Shown piece after piece: positions 7,718 through 16,634 of a DNA stretch of 64,000 nt. The notes under the pieces were generated by a model. It saw only the letters and a program-made list of their open reading frames with translations, ran no database searches and was not told where the DNA came from. The number at the start of each line of letters is the position of its first letter. The first letter of the stretch is position 1. This DNA comes from Acetobacterium malicum subsp. dehalogenans DSM 11527 (GTDB taxonomy: Bacteria; Bacillota; Clostridia; Eubacteriales; Eubacteriaceae): NCBI RefSeq assembly GCF_000472665.1, contig NZ_AXAC01000005.1, positions 111,103 to 175,102 on the forward strand. Direction: 5' to 3'. A program made the position numbers and the translations under genes.

Positions 7718-10090
7718 TTATTCAAATACGCGTTTGGCAATGCTGGCGCCTTCCCGGGCATCTTTGCCGTAATAATCGGCACCGATAGTCTTGGCATATT
7801 CAGGGTTTAAAACCGCCCCGCCGACCATGATGGTAGTGGCCGGGCAGTCGGCTTTGATTGCGACGATGATTTTTTGCATATTTTTAACCGTTGTTGTCAT
7901 CAGGGCACTGAGACCCACCAGTTTAATGTCCTCGGTCCGAATGGTCTGGATAATGGTTTCAGCCTTGACATCCTTGCCCAGATCGAGAATTTCGTAGCCG
8001 TAATTCTCCAGAATAACCTTGAGAATATTTTTCCCGATATCGTGGACATCTCCCTCAACGGTAGCCAGCACAATTTTTCCTTTAACCACCTGAGTCTGGC
8101 CATCTCGCGTCATGGTTTCTTTGATAACTTCAAAGGCCTTCTGCGCCGTTTCCGCCGCAAAAATCAGATGGGGCAGGAAACATTCGCCGGTTTCGAAGGC
8201 ATCGCCAACGGCATCCAGGGCCGGGACAATCTCGTTATTGACAATATCCAGCGGTTCTCTGGTCTCTAAGAGCATCGCGGTAGCCCCGGCCGCCTGATCA
8301 GTCAGTCCCTCTTCGATAATTTCCTTTAGGCCCAGGGCCGTTCGCTCCAGGTCTGATTTGGCTTGGCCAAAGCTGCTGTCTTTATAGGCATTGGCGTAAG
8401 CGATGCATTGGCCATCCAAACCCCAGAGCGCCCGGAACGCGGTAATGGTGTCCATCATTTCCCGGTCACTGGGGTTCATAATCGGGGTGGTCAGTCCCGC
8501 TTCCAGAGCCATCGCTAAAAAGGTCCGGTTTAACAACTCACGGTTGGGTAGACCAAAGGAAATGTTAGAAACCCCCAGCACCGTTGGCACCCCCAGTTCA
8601 GCCCGGAGTTTTTCCAGGGTTTTGATGGTTTCTCGCACTTCGGCCTGTTGGGCTGAGGCCGTTAACACCAGGGCATCAATGAGGATGTTTTTTTTGCTGA
8701 TGCCGTATGATTCGGCCGTTTTAATGATTTTCCCGGCAATAGCAAAACGATCAGCCGCCAGACTGGGGATTCCGGTTTCATCCATGGTCAGCCCCAGTAC
8801 CAGGGCGCCGTATTTTTGGGCGATCGGAAAGATCGCTGCCATTGAGGACTTTTTGCCATTAACCGAATTGATTATCGCCTTGCCGGGATAGCTGCGCAGC
8901 ACCGCTTCGATGACTTCCGGATTAGATGAATCAATCTGTAGCGGACAATCCACCAGACGGCTGACCGTATCAACCGCCTCTTGCATCATCATCTGTTCAT
9001 CAATGTCCGGCAATCCTAAATTGATATCCAGAATATGAGCCCCATCTTTTTTCTGATCAGTCGCCAGTTGGGTCACCACTGACAGTTCACCCTGGCGCAA
9101 CGATGCCTTCAGCACCGGATTGGTGGTGGGATTAATACACTCACCAATAATATGGATATCCGTTCCCAAAATGATCGTCTTGGTGCTTGAGGATACGGCG
9201 GTAAAAGCTTTTTCAGTTACCTGATAAAGAAGCAGATCTTTGGTGGCGCCTTTCATTTTTTCGATATAGGCTGGGGTTGTGCCACAGCAGCCACCCAGAA
9301 TTAATGCCCCCATTTCGGCAATTTGTACCATATAGTCGGTAAACTGATCAATGGTGATATCGTAGACCGTTTTACCATCTTTCATATGCGGCAAGCCGGC
9401 GTTGGGTTCCACCATGATCGGCACCGAGGCATAGCGCACCAACTCCGCGATAATCGGCAGCATCGCATCCGGGCCTGTCGAACAATTAATGCCGATGGCA
9501 TCGGCTCCCAATCCTTCCAGGATGTTAACGACAGTCAAGGCATCACTGCCGGTTAAGGTCCGCTTATTTTCCTCATAGGTCATCGAAACAATCACCGGCA
9601 GCTCTGACACGGCTTTTGCCGCAATCAACGCCGCCCGGGCCTCGCAGATATCAGTCATCGTTTCAATGACAATTAAATCGGCCCCGGCTTTGTCACCGGC
9701 ACTGATTATTTCCTTGAAATAATCAACGGCTTCATCAAAGGTCACTTCTCCCAGGGCGCCAATCAGTGTTCCCAACGGTCCGACATCGAGGGCTGTATAA
9801 TCGGGATTCAATGCTTTTACATTCTTAACCCCGGCCGTGACCAGTTGTTCCACTGTGTAACCACTATCTTTTAATTTGTAACCATTGACGCCAAAGGTAT
9901 TGGAAAGAATAATATTGGCTCCGGCATCAATGTATAATTGATGGATCTCTTTGATCAGTTCCGGTTGACTCAGATTTAAGGCTTCCGGTACCGGTCCGAT
10001 CGTTTCAATACGATTCTGGAGCAGACTCCCCATGGCGCCGTCCAGATAAAGCCGTTTCTTTTTTAGTATTTCTTTTATATTCAATGGCAT
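7718..10090 (-). CDS. metH: Cobalamin-dependent methionine synthase, lacking reactivation domain
   Basis: Methylates homocysteine to methionine with methyl-tetrahydrofolate as donor via bound cobalamin. 790 residues: homocysteine/zinc domain (about 1-290, zinc Cys in NCSTGP and GGCCGT), pterin-binding domain (about 310-570), four-helix cap, and cobalamin-binding Rossmann domain with the cobalt-ligand motif DVHDIGKN near 685. Full-length E. coli MetH (about 1,230 residues) has an additional SAM-dependent reactivation domain that is absent here, as in many clostridia, so reactivation must come from another protein. ATG preceded by AAGGAGA. A SAM-I riboswitch lies upstream, and the homocysteine biosynthesis operon is the next gene group. 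Confidence 0.95.
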   Translation of the reverse strand: MPLNIKEILKKKRLYLDGAMGSLLQNRIETIGPVPEALNLSQPELIKEIHQLYIDAGANIILSNTFGVNGYKLKDSGYTVEQLVTAGVKNVKALNPDYTALDVGPLGTLIGALGEVTFDEAVDYFKEIISAGDKAGADLIVIETMTDICEARAALIAAKAVSELPVIVSMTYEENKRTLTGSDALTVVNILEGLGADAIGINCSTGPDAMLPIIAELVRYASVPIMVEPNAGLPHMKDGKTVYDITIDQFTDYMVQIAEMGALILGGCCGTTPAYIEKMKGATKDLLLYQVTEKAFTAVSSSTKTIILGTDIHIIGECINPTTNPVLKASLRQGELSVVTQLATDQKKDGAHILDINLGLPDIDEQMMMQEAVDTVSRLVDCPLQIDSSNPEVIEAVLRSYPGKAIINSVNGKKSSMAAIFPIAQKYGALVLGLTMDETGIPSLAADRFAIAGKIIKTAESYGISKKNILIDALVLTASAQQAEVRETIKTLEKLRAELGVPTVLGVSNISFGLPNRELLNRTFLAMALEAGLTTPIMNPSDREMMDTITAFRALWGLDGQCIAYANAYKDSSFGQAKSDLERTALGLKEIIEEGLTDQAAGATAMLLETREPLDIVNNEIVPALDAVGDAFETGECFLPHLIFAAETAQKAFEVIKETMTRDGQTQVVKGKIVLATVEGDVHDIGKNILKVILENYGYEILDLGKDVKAETIIQTIRTEDIKLVGLSALMTTTVKNMQKIIVAIKADCPATTIMVGGAVLNPEYAKTIGADYYGKDAREGASIAKRVFE

Positions 10091-10198
10091 GTTCTCCTTT
10101 ACGGGTATTCGTTTCTATTTGCTATTTACCCAATTTAGACCAAATACAGACTAATTTATAATAGTTTTATACTCGTTTTATATCAGTTTAAAACTAAG

Positions 10199-10345
10199 AA
10201 AAACCTCGTCCATGACGAGGTTAATGATAACATTAAATCCCATCATTGCAAATAAATCTGCTGGTATTGGCACCGTGCTTGCGCTGGTTGCCGGGTTTCA
10301 TAGGGCCTGTCCCTCCACCTCTCTGGATAGGTAAATTATTCAATT
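10199..10345 (-). ncRNA. SAM-I riboswitch (S-box) with terminator, controlling metH
   Basis: Reading the minus strand, the conserved S-box core appears in order: CCAGAGAGGTGGAGGGAC, GGCCCTATGAAACCCGGCAACC, GGTGCCAATACC and GATGGGA. It ends in a terminator (AACCTCGTC / GACGAGGTT, 10202-10222, then TTTTT). Known mechanism: SAM binding stabilizes the aptamer and lets the terminator form, switching off metH. About 108 bases separate the terminator from the metH start. Confidence 0.95.
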
Positions 10346-10355
10346 GCTTTTGTGC

Positions 10356-10384
10356 ATGATACCCTTCAATATTTTCTTTGTCAA
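10356..10384 (-). promoter_or_regulatory. Promoter of the metH riboswitch transcript
   Basis: TTGACA (10379-10384) and TATCAT (10356-10361) with 17-base spacing on the minus strand, placing the start a few bases before the S-box aptamer. Confidence 0.8.
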
Positions 10385-10439
10385 GCACAAAATTTCAATC
10401 GTTTTTATGATTATTCGGTTTTCCCGCGCTAATTTTTTA

Positions 10440-11171
10440 TCAGCACAATTCAATTTCGCCCCAGGCGCCCAGTTGATCTTCGATGATGATTAATATTCCC
10501 AGTATTTCCGGGATGTTTCTCGCCCACGCAAGTCCGCTTTCGACATCTCCCGGTTTCTTAATGCGATTTCCAAGCGCCGTGGCGACTGCATCGGCCAGGG
10601 GAATATTGGGGCTGATAATTGTCACCACATCGGCTTTGCCAAAACTCAGGGAATGGCCCATCATCCCGGATGAGGTGCAGACCCCCAACGTTTTTGCGTC
10701 AGATTTTATTTTTAATCCTAAATCAGCAAAGCGGGGATTGCCGGTGCGGATCGCAATACGCCGTTTTTTTTGGGTTTTAATCAATAAATCGCCGCCATTT
10801 TCGACGATAATTTCCGCGGTGAATGCTTCCAGCAAGCGGCCAATATATTTGGAGACCGCTCCAGCCACTGCTGCCATCGGCCCCACCCCGGCCATTTTGC
10901 CAGCTTTCAGCATATCGCAAATAATCGGCACGGCATGTGGATCGAATTCCAGTGGGATCAGGGATTCAATAAAACCGGGATGGGTCTGATTGTAGTCAAC
11001 AATTGCTTGCCGCAGTTTTTTCAATTCAGCCGTTACGATTTTGGGGAGCTTAGGGGACATCGCCTGATGCTCGACCCCAATAAAAAGGTCGGATTCGAAT
11101 TCGAGGACCTGGAAATAATCCAGATCCTCGGCTTTCATTATTTTTCGATAGGTTCGCGGTTCATAGATCAT
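10440..11171 (-). CDS. UPF0280 family protein (COG2122), sulfide assimilation/homocysteine formation
   Basis: 243 residues of the UPF0280 family, distantly similar to ApbE; characteristic segments are GPMAAVAGAVSKYIG and VENGGDLLI. The Methanosarcina acetivorans homologue MA1715 is linked to efficient sulfide assimilation, and its relatives cluster with the DUF39 and NIL-ferredoxin proteins that make homocysteine. Here it is the third gene of exactly that cluster, which supports the same role. Start taken at the ATG 2 bases after the upstream stop; a TTG two codons earlier overlaps the upstream gene. No clear ribosome site, so translation is probably coupled. Confidence 0.85.
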   Translation of the reverse strand: MIYEPRTYRKIMKAEDLDYFQVLEFESDLFIGVEHQAMSPKLPKIVTAELKKLRQAIVDYNQTHPGFIESLIPLEFDPHAVPIICDMLKAGKMAGVGPMAAVAGAVSKYIGRLLEAFTAEIIVENGGDLLIKTQKKRRIAIRTGNPRFADLGLKIKSDAKTLGVCTSSGMMGHSLSFGKADVVTIISPNIPLADAVATALGNRIKKPGDVESGLAWARNIPEILGILIIIEDQLGAWGEIELC

Positions 11172-11173
11172 CT

Positions 11174-11578
11174 TCAAATTACGGCATGAATAGCCCGCAT
11201 CGGGCAGGCTTTAACGCACAGCATGCACTCCAGGCATTTGTCGTCGTGATGGACTAAAGACCAGTCGGCTGTCATTTCGAGGGCACCAACGGCACAGACC
11301 GCAGTACATGCGCCACAGGAAACACATTTATTTTCATCGACCTCAACCACCGATTGAATATCTTTGACACCAATCTGGTTTTGTCTTAAAAAAACAATCC
11401 CCGCTTCAATATCGGCTTCTTCACCTTTAATTTCAAGCAACAGAGTGCCTTTAATATTGTCATCGATAAAGGCTTTAAGGATATTAAAATCCAGATGGTA
11501 AGTTTTTATCAGTTCCATGGCCATCGGCTGACCAGCTGACTTTTGCGGGAACGACAACAGTATTTTTTTTGTCATCAT
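11174..11578 (-). CDS. NIL domain / two-[4Fe-4S] ferredoxin protein, homocysteine biosynthesis
   Basis: 134 residues. The N-terminal ACT-like NIL domain (about 1-75) is followed by two 4Fe-4S motifs, CVSCGACTAVC and CLECMLCVKACP. This matches MA1822 of Methanosarcina acetivorans, required with the DUF39 protein for reductive conversion of aspartate semialdehyde and sulfide to homocysteine. Its likely role is electron or sulfur transfer to the upstream DUF39 partner. ATG preceded by AAGGAG; the start overlaps the DUF39 stop by 4 bases. Confidence 0.9.
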   Translation of the reverse strand: MMTKKILLSFPQKSAGQPMAMELIKTYHLDFNILKAFIDDNIKGTLLLEIKGEEADIEAGIVFLRQNQIGVKDIQSVVEVDENKCVSCGACTAVCAVGALEMTADWSLVHHDDKCLECMLCVKACPMRAIHAVI

Positions 11579-12741
11579 CGGGATTCTCCTTCCTTGATTT
11601 CGAGGCCCTTAAGCGAATTTCCCATCGGGAAGCTCTGGATCGGTTCCTGCAGGAAAAAATCGCCTTTTTTGATCCAGTTGTTCAGTTCCTCAGCAATTTC
11701 TCTGGCCATTTTCAGACTGGAAAGCGGTGAGGTCTTAATACTTTTTCCATTAATATCCACCGATCCGCTGCGAAGCTCGGCATAGCTGACCTTTTTCAGG
11801 GTCGGCTTGGCTTTTTTGGGAACACTGTAGTCAATCACATTGGTGTACAAGTCCTTATTTTCCACCGCCACAAAGGCCATGATTTCCTCATTGAGAATCG
11901 GAATCGGGATGCCCACCCCGACAAACATCGAGGCGCCGTAGCCCTCATAAACAGCGCCGCGAATATATTTGGGATCCATTTCTTTCATGTTTCCAATTAA
12001 CGCCAGCGTCGCACCGGGGGTCTGGGGATAGCCTTTGTCATCTCTTGGACAGGCCGTATTAAACTGGGTTCCCATCCAGGATACATGACCCTGAGCGCCG
12101 CCAAAAAAGATCCGGGTACCCATGCCGATGGTTTTCAGCAGGGGATCATTGAGGAGGGGGCTTAATTCACCGGCGGTGCTATAGGTAATATTGCCCATAT
12201 TTGGCTGTAATATCCCCATATAGGTATAAAGCCGCTGGCTGGAGCCATTAATGGCCGCATTATAATTCTGATAAACATTTCTGGGATTAAACAGATAGGC
12301 TTCATTTAAATCTTCCAGCTTCACCCAGGTATCCAGTTCTGTTCTGGGATAACAATCCGTGCCCTGAGATTTTGCCACCAGATGAACTTCTTTGCCGGCG
12401 ATCAGGTCATGAATCACATGGGCTCCGCCATATTCAATACCCCGGTCTTTTGATGGCTGGGTGGCACCCAGATAGGTATCCACGGCGGCCAGACCGCCAT
12501 AAGCTTCTACCCCATTGATGGTGATCTCACCCATCCGGATCGGTGGATCCGAATGTCCAAAATTCAAAAAAGCACCGGATGAGCACATCGGTCCGAAGGT
12601 GGCGGTGGTGACCACATCCACATATTCGGCGGCCTCTTTAACGCCCCGCTCTTTTACAATGCCGATGACTTCTTCGGCGGTAACAACCACCGCCTCGCCT
12701 CTGGCGATTTTTTCGTTAATTTCCTGATAGCTCTTTGCCAT
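11575..12741 (-). CDS. DUF39 homocysteine biosynthesis protein
   Basis: 388-residue DUF39 (COG1900) protein. Family members replace homoserine-activated routes by forming homocysteine from aspartate semialdehyde and sulfide in methanogens and strict anaerobes. A conserved cysteine-bearing segment FGPMCSSGAFLNFGH is near the N-terminus, and the glycine-rich central and ACPRDDKGYPQTPGATLAL segments are family-like. No CBS or ferredoxin domain is fused; the ferredoxin part is encoded by the next gene. ATG start preceded by GGAGGGG is chosen over an upstream TTG. It follows prfB by about 50 bases with no terminator seen, so read-through from prfB is possible. Confidence 0.9.
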   Translation of the reverse strand: MAKSYQEINEKIARGEAVVVTAEEVIGIVKERGVKEAAEYVDVVTTATFGPMCSSGAFLNFGHSDPPIRMGEITINGVEAYGGLAAVDTYLGATQPSKDRGIEYGGAHVIHDLIAGKEVHLVAKSQGTDCYPRTELDTWVKLEDLNEAYLFNPRNVYQNYNAAINGSSQRLYTYMGILQPNMGNITYSTAGELSPLLNDPLLKTIGMGTRIFFGGAQGHVSWMGTQFNTACPRDDKGYPQTPGATLALIGNMKEMDPKYIRGAVYEGYGASMFVGVGIPIPILNEEIMAFVAVENKDLYTNVIDYSVPKKAKPTLKKVSYAELRSGSVDINGKSIKTSPLSSLKMAREIAEELNNWIKKGDFFLQEPIQSFPMGNSLKGLEIKEGESR

Positions 12742-12791
12742 TTTCCCCTCCAACAATTCTTCTGATTTAGTTAACTGATTTATGACGTAAT

Positions 12792-13884
12792 TTACACCAT
12801 GGTATTGAGATAGGCGTTCATAAAGCCGTCCAGATCGCCATCCATGACACTGCCGACATTACCCACTTCGACATTGGTACGGTGGTCTTTAACCATGTTG
12901 TAAGGATGGAAGACGTAGGAACGGATTTGGCTGCCCCAGGCAATCTGGCTGTAGTCGCCCTTGATGTCTTCAATATGATCCATCTTTTCCTGCTCCATGA
13001 TTTCCACCAGCTTGCCTTTAAGCATGTTCATGGCCACTTCTTTGTTCTGATGCTGAGACCGTTCATTTTGACACTGAACCACAATCCCAGTTTTTAAATG
13101 GGTAATCCGGATCGCCGAGTCGGTGGTGTTGACATGCTGGCCACCGGCACCACTGGAGCGGAAGGTATCAATCCGGATATCTTCCGGCAATATTTCAATT
13201 TCCACCGATTCATCGACCTCGGGCATGACGTCCAACGACGCAAACGAAGTATGACGGCGGCCCGATGAATCAAAGGGTGAGATCCGCACCAGCCGATGTA
13301 CGCCCCGCTCGGTTTTTAAATAACCATAGGCGTTAATCCCTTCAATCAATAGGGTAACACTTTTGATGCCGGCTACATCGCCGGGTTGGAGATCCAGGGT
13401 TTTGACCTTGTATTTTTTCTTCTCCGCCCATCGGGTATACATGCGCAACAGCATTGAGGCCCAGTCCTGGGACTCGGTTCCACCAGCCCCTGGATGCAGG
13501 GAAATGATGGCATTATTACTGTCAAATTCCCCAGAAAGCAAGGTTTCAGTCCGGAAATTATCCAGCTTTTCGTCAAGATCCCGGATCGATGCACTGAACC
13601 CTTCCAGCAATTCCCCTTCTTCGGCCAGCTCCAGCATGACCATAATATCGTCCAGCGCTTCAGCCAGCTCATTAAAATGATCGACCTTGATTTTAATCAG
13701 CTTCTGCTCTTTTAAAACAATTTGCGCACTTTTCTGATCATTCCAGAATTCAGGATTCTCGGTTTTCTTTTCTAGCGCTTCCAATTCTTTGACAAGCCGT
13801 GGCAAGTCAAAGTGAATTCCCCATTTCTTTCAGTTTTGTTGCCATTGCATTGATGATCTGTTTTTCTTCATACAAATCTATCAT
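12792..13884 (-). CDS. prfB: Peptide chain release factor 2, with programmed +1 frameshift
   Basis: Recognizes UGA/UAA stop codons and triggers peptide release. The long frame (12792-13805) contains the tripeptide-anticodon region near SPFDSSGRRH and the catalytic GGQ in SSGAGGQHVN. It lacks a start codon of its own; an ATG at 13884 (after AAGGGGTG) opens the zero frame, which reads 25 codons to CTT TGA C at 13806-13812. Slippage at CUU-UGA-C joins the frames, giving LDLPRLV at the junction. The UGA is codon 26, as in E. coli. A GGGG element lies 6 bases before CTT, somewhat farther than the usual 3. Autoregulation by RF2 level is the known function. It follows secA, as in many Firmicutes. 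Confidence 0.95.
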
Positions 13885-13941
13885 CACGATCACACCCCTT
13901 CGTTTTATATTGTTAAATAATTATGAAAATTATTTCAGATC

Positions 13942-13969
13942 GTCAAAAAAGATAACCCAGTACCGACAA
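13942..13969. repeat. Lone copy of the MITE end sequence
   Basis: Twenty-eight bases nearly identical (one A fewer) to the left end of the element at 7459-7487, from GTCAAAAAA through CCCAGTACCGACAA. It lies in the 97-base secA-prfB gap. No second end or core repeat is nearby. Confidence 0.65.
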
Positions 13970-13981
13970 ACTCAATTGTTT

Positions 13982-16492
13982 TTATGCGCCACAGCATTTC
14001 TTGTATTTTTTTCCGCTACCACAGGGACAAAGATCATTACGGCCGACCTTATCATGGGCGCTGGCCGGTCCGGCCGGTTTTCCCTCAATTTGGTTTTCGT
14101 TGGTTTTCAGCTGACTGAAATCCACCACTTTGGCCTGTTCTTCTTCCGCTGGGATCACCTGAATGTTGAGGTTGAACAGGTATTTGACGGTATCTTCCTG
14201 AATCCGCATGATCATGTCGTCAAACATGTCAAAGCCCTCTTTGGTATACTCTTTTACCGGATCATTTTGGCCGTAAGCCCGCAGTCCGATTCCCTGTTTC
14301 AGCTGTTCCATATTGTCGATGTGTTCCATCCAGGCAGCGTCGACGCTTCGTAATAAAATCATCCGTTCAATATTCTGTAGCTGTTCCAGACCCAGTTTTT
14401 CTTTTTTATCTTCCAGCACTTTGCGGCATTCACCCAGAATCGCTTCCACCAATACTTCGGTGCTTTCCGGTTTTTCTGGTAGGGTTAAACTTTCCTTCGG
14501 CAGTACGTTGGCCTCCAGATGCTTGTGTAAGCCTTCCAGATCCCAATCATCATAATATTGACCATCGCCGGTATACATGCTGACATAAGCATTAATCAGG
14601 GTTTCAGTCATGCTCCAGATTTCATTTTCCATGTCTTTGCCGTCAATAACCTGTTGCCGCTGTTCATAAATCAGCTCACGCTGGCGGTTCATGACGTTGT
14701 CATATTGAAGGACATGCTTCCGAATATCAAAGTTACGGCCTTCCACTCGTTTCTGGGAATTCTCGATGCCACGGGTGAGCATTTTGTTCTCAATCGGCGT
14801 TTCTTCGTCCAAACCAATGGATTCAACCAGTCCCTGGATTTTTTCCGATCCAAATACCCGCATCAAATCATCTTCCAGCGATACAAAGAATTGCGATGAA
14901 CCAGGATCACCCTGACGGCCGGCCCGACCACGGAGCTGGTTATCGATTCGACGACTCTCATGACGTTCGGTGCCGAGTATATGAAGACCGCCCAGTTCTC
15001 TGACGCCTTCACCAAGGACGATATCGGTCCCCCGGCCAGCCATGTTGGTGGAAATGGTAACGGCATCTTTTTGACCGGCATTGGCGACTATTTCGGCTTC
15101 TTTTTCCAAGAATTTGGCATTTAAGACATTGTGCTTAACGCCAGATCGTTTCAGATAAGTGCTGAGCAGCTCCGACTTTTCAATCGAAATGGTCCCGATC
15201 AGAATTGGCTGGCCGGTCGCATGACGACGTTTGACCTCTTCAGTAACAGCCAGATACTTCCCTTGTTCACTTTTATAAATCAAGTCATTAAGATCTTCCC
15301 GAATCAATGGTTTATTGGTGGGAATCGATAAAACATTGAGGTTGTAGATTGTCTGGAACTCATCTTCTTCAGTTTTGGCCGTCCCGGTCATCCCCGATAA
15401 CTTATTAAACATTCTGAAATAGTTCTGGAAGGTGACGGTTGCCAGGGTTTTGGATTCTCGATTGACTTTGACATTTTCCTTGGCTTCAATGGCCTGGTGA
15501 AGGCCATTTGAATAACGACGGCCCGGCATTAACCGTCCGGTGAATTCATCGACAATAATAATTTCACCATCCTTGATGACGTAATCCCGATCTTTAAACA
15601 TCAGCGTATTAGCATGGAGGGCTTGATTAATATGATGGGAAATTTCCATGTTTTCCATATCGGCCAGATTGGTAAGATTAAAATACTTTTCTGCTTTAAT
15701 GACTCCTTCGTCTGATAACATGACTGATTTTGCTTTTTCATCTCTGATATAATCATCGGCCTTCAGGTTTTTGGCAAAGCTGTTGGCCAGGGCATACAGT
15801 TTAGTGCTTTTGTCACCGCTGCCGGAAATAATCAGTGGTGTTCTGGCTTCATCCACTAACACGCTATCGACTTCATCGATGATGGCATAATTAAGTTCCC
15901 GCTGGACCTGCTGGGCCTTGACCGAGGCCATGTTATCTCTCAGGTAGTCAAAACCAAATTCATTGTTGGTTCCGTAGGTAATATCACAGGCGTAAGCATG
16001 CTGCTTTTCCTGAAAGGATAAACCATGGACAACCAGTCCCACTTGCAGTCCCAGAAACTCATGAATTTTCCCCATCCATTCACTATCACGTCGGGCCAGA
16101 TAATCATTAACAGTAACGATGTAGACACCGCGACCGTCCAGAGCATTCAGATAGGCTGGCAGGGTTGATACCAGGGTTTTACCTTCCCCAGTTTTCATCT
16201 CAGCAATATTACCTTCATGGAGCGCCATGCCCCCCAACAACTGAACCGGGAAATGTTTCATTCCCAGGACCCGGGCACCCGTTTCCCGGACGGTGGCAAA
16301 TGCATCCACCAATAAATCATCAAGGGTTTCCCCTTGAGCAAGTCGTTCTTTTAAGATCAGGGTTTGACCTTTTAATTCATCGTCGCTCATCGCCGCGAAA
16401 CGGCTGTCCAACTCCAGAATCTGATCCACCTTTTTTTGCATCCGTTTTAATTCTTTTCTATTGCTATCAAATATTTGATCTAAAATTCCCAA
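13982..16492 (-). CDS. secA: Preprotein translocase ATPase SecA
   Basis: Motor that pushes precursor proteins through SecYEG using ATP. 836 residues. DEAD-like motor features include GEGKT in [10 protein letters not shown], the DEVD box in [14 protein letters not shown], and GRGTDIVLG with the [11 protein letters not shown] motif VI. The C-terminus ends with a SEC-C zinc motif [13 protein letters not shown] for SecB/ribosome binding. The TTG giving MGILDQIF is preferred: AGGAG lies 8 bases upstream, whereas the GTG three codons earlier abuts the ribosome site. It is probably co-transcribed with prfB. Confidence 0.95.
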   Translation of the reverse strand: MGILDQIFDSNRKELKRMQKKVDQILELDSRFAAMSDDELKGQTLILKERLAQGETLDDLLVDAFATVRETGARVLGMKHFPVQLLGGMALHEGNIAEMKTGEGKTLVSTLPAYLNALDGRGVYIVTVNDYLARRDSEWMGKIHEFLGLQVGLVVHGLSFQEKQHAYACDITYGTNNEFGFDYLRDNMASVKAQQVQRELNYAIIDEVDSVLVDEARTPLIISGSGDKSTKLYALANSFAKNLKADDYIRDEKAKSVMLSDEGVIKAEKYFNLTNLADMENMEISHHINQALHANTLMFKDRDYVIKDGEIIIVDEFTGRLMPGRRYSNGLHQAIEAKENVKVNRESKTLATVTFQNYFRMFNKLSGMTGTAKTEEDEFQTIYNLNVLSIPTNKPLIREDLNDLIYKSEQGKYLAVTEEVKRRHATGQPILIGTISIEKSELLSTYLKRSGVKHNVLNAKFLEKEAEIVANAGQKDAVTISTNMAGRGTDIVLGEGVRELGGLHILGTERHESRRIDNQLRGRAGRQGDPGSSQFFVSLEDDLMRVFGSEKIQGLVESIGLDEETPIENKMLTRGIENSQKRVEGRNFDIRKHVLQYDNVMNRQRELIYEQRQQVIDGKDMENEIWSMTETLINAYVSMYTGDGQYYDDWDLEGLHKHLEANVLPKESLTLPEKPESTEVLVEAILGECRKVLEDKKEKLGLEQLQNIERMILLRSVDAAWMEHIDNMEQLKQGIGLRAYGQNDPVKEYTKEGFDMFDDMIMRIQEDTVKYLFNLNIQVIPAEEEQAKVVDFSQLKTNENQIEGKPAGPASAHDKVGRNDLCPCGSGKKYKKCCGA

Positions 16493-16581
16493 TACTTTCA
16501 CTCCTTTGTAACTTTCTAACTATAATTATACACTAAACTTTATTATAGCATACTCTCTTTAATGAAACTTTATATAATTTT

Positions 16582-16612
16582 AAGGGGACTGTATTTTTTT
16601 ATACAGTCCCCT
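16582..16612. terminator. Terminator hairpin between secA and the DUF5317 gene
   Basis: AAGGGGACTGTAT / ATACAGTCCCCTT stem with a T6 loop, lying in the gap after the upstream membrane-protein gene. The tract after it on the minus strand is only moderately T-rich. Confidence 0.65.
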
Positions 16613-16634
16613 TGCTTTATTTATTATCCGTTAT

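Noticed and set aside
7496..7788. Short reading frames in the ade-metH gap
   Set aside because: They follow the palindromic repeat and the hairpins, with no start signals or recognisable protein.
12792..13805. prfB as an N-terminally truncated gene or pseudogene
   Set aside because: The first 25 codons are present in another frame with the canonical CTT TGA C programmed frameshift.
14863..15081. Frames antisense to or out of phase with secA, rpoB-like ribosomal genes and others
   Set aside because: They overlap strongly conserved genes completely and show no independent start signals or homology.
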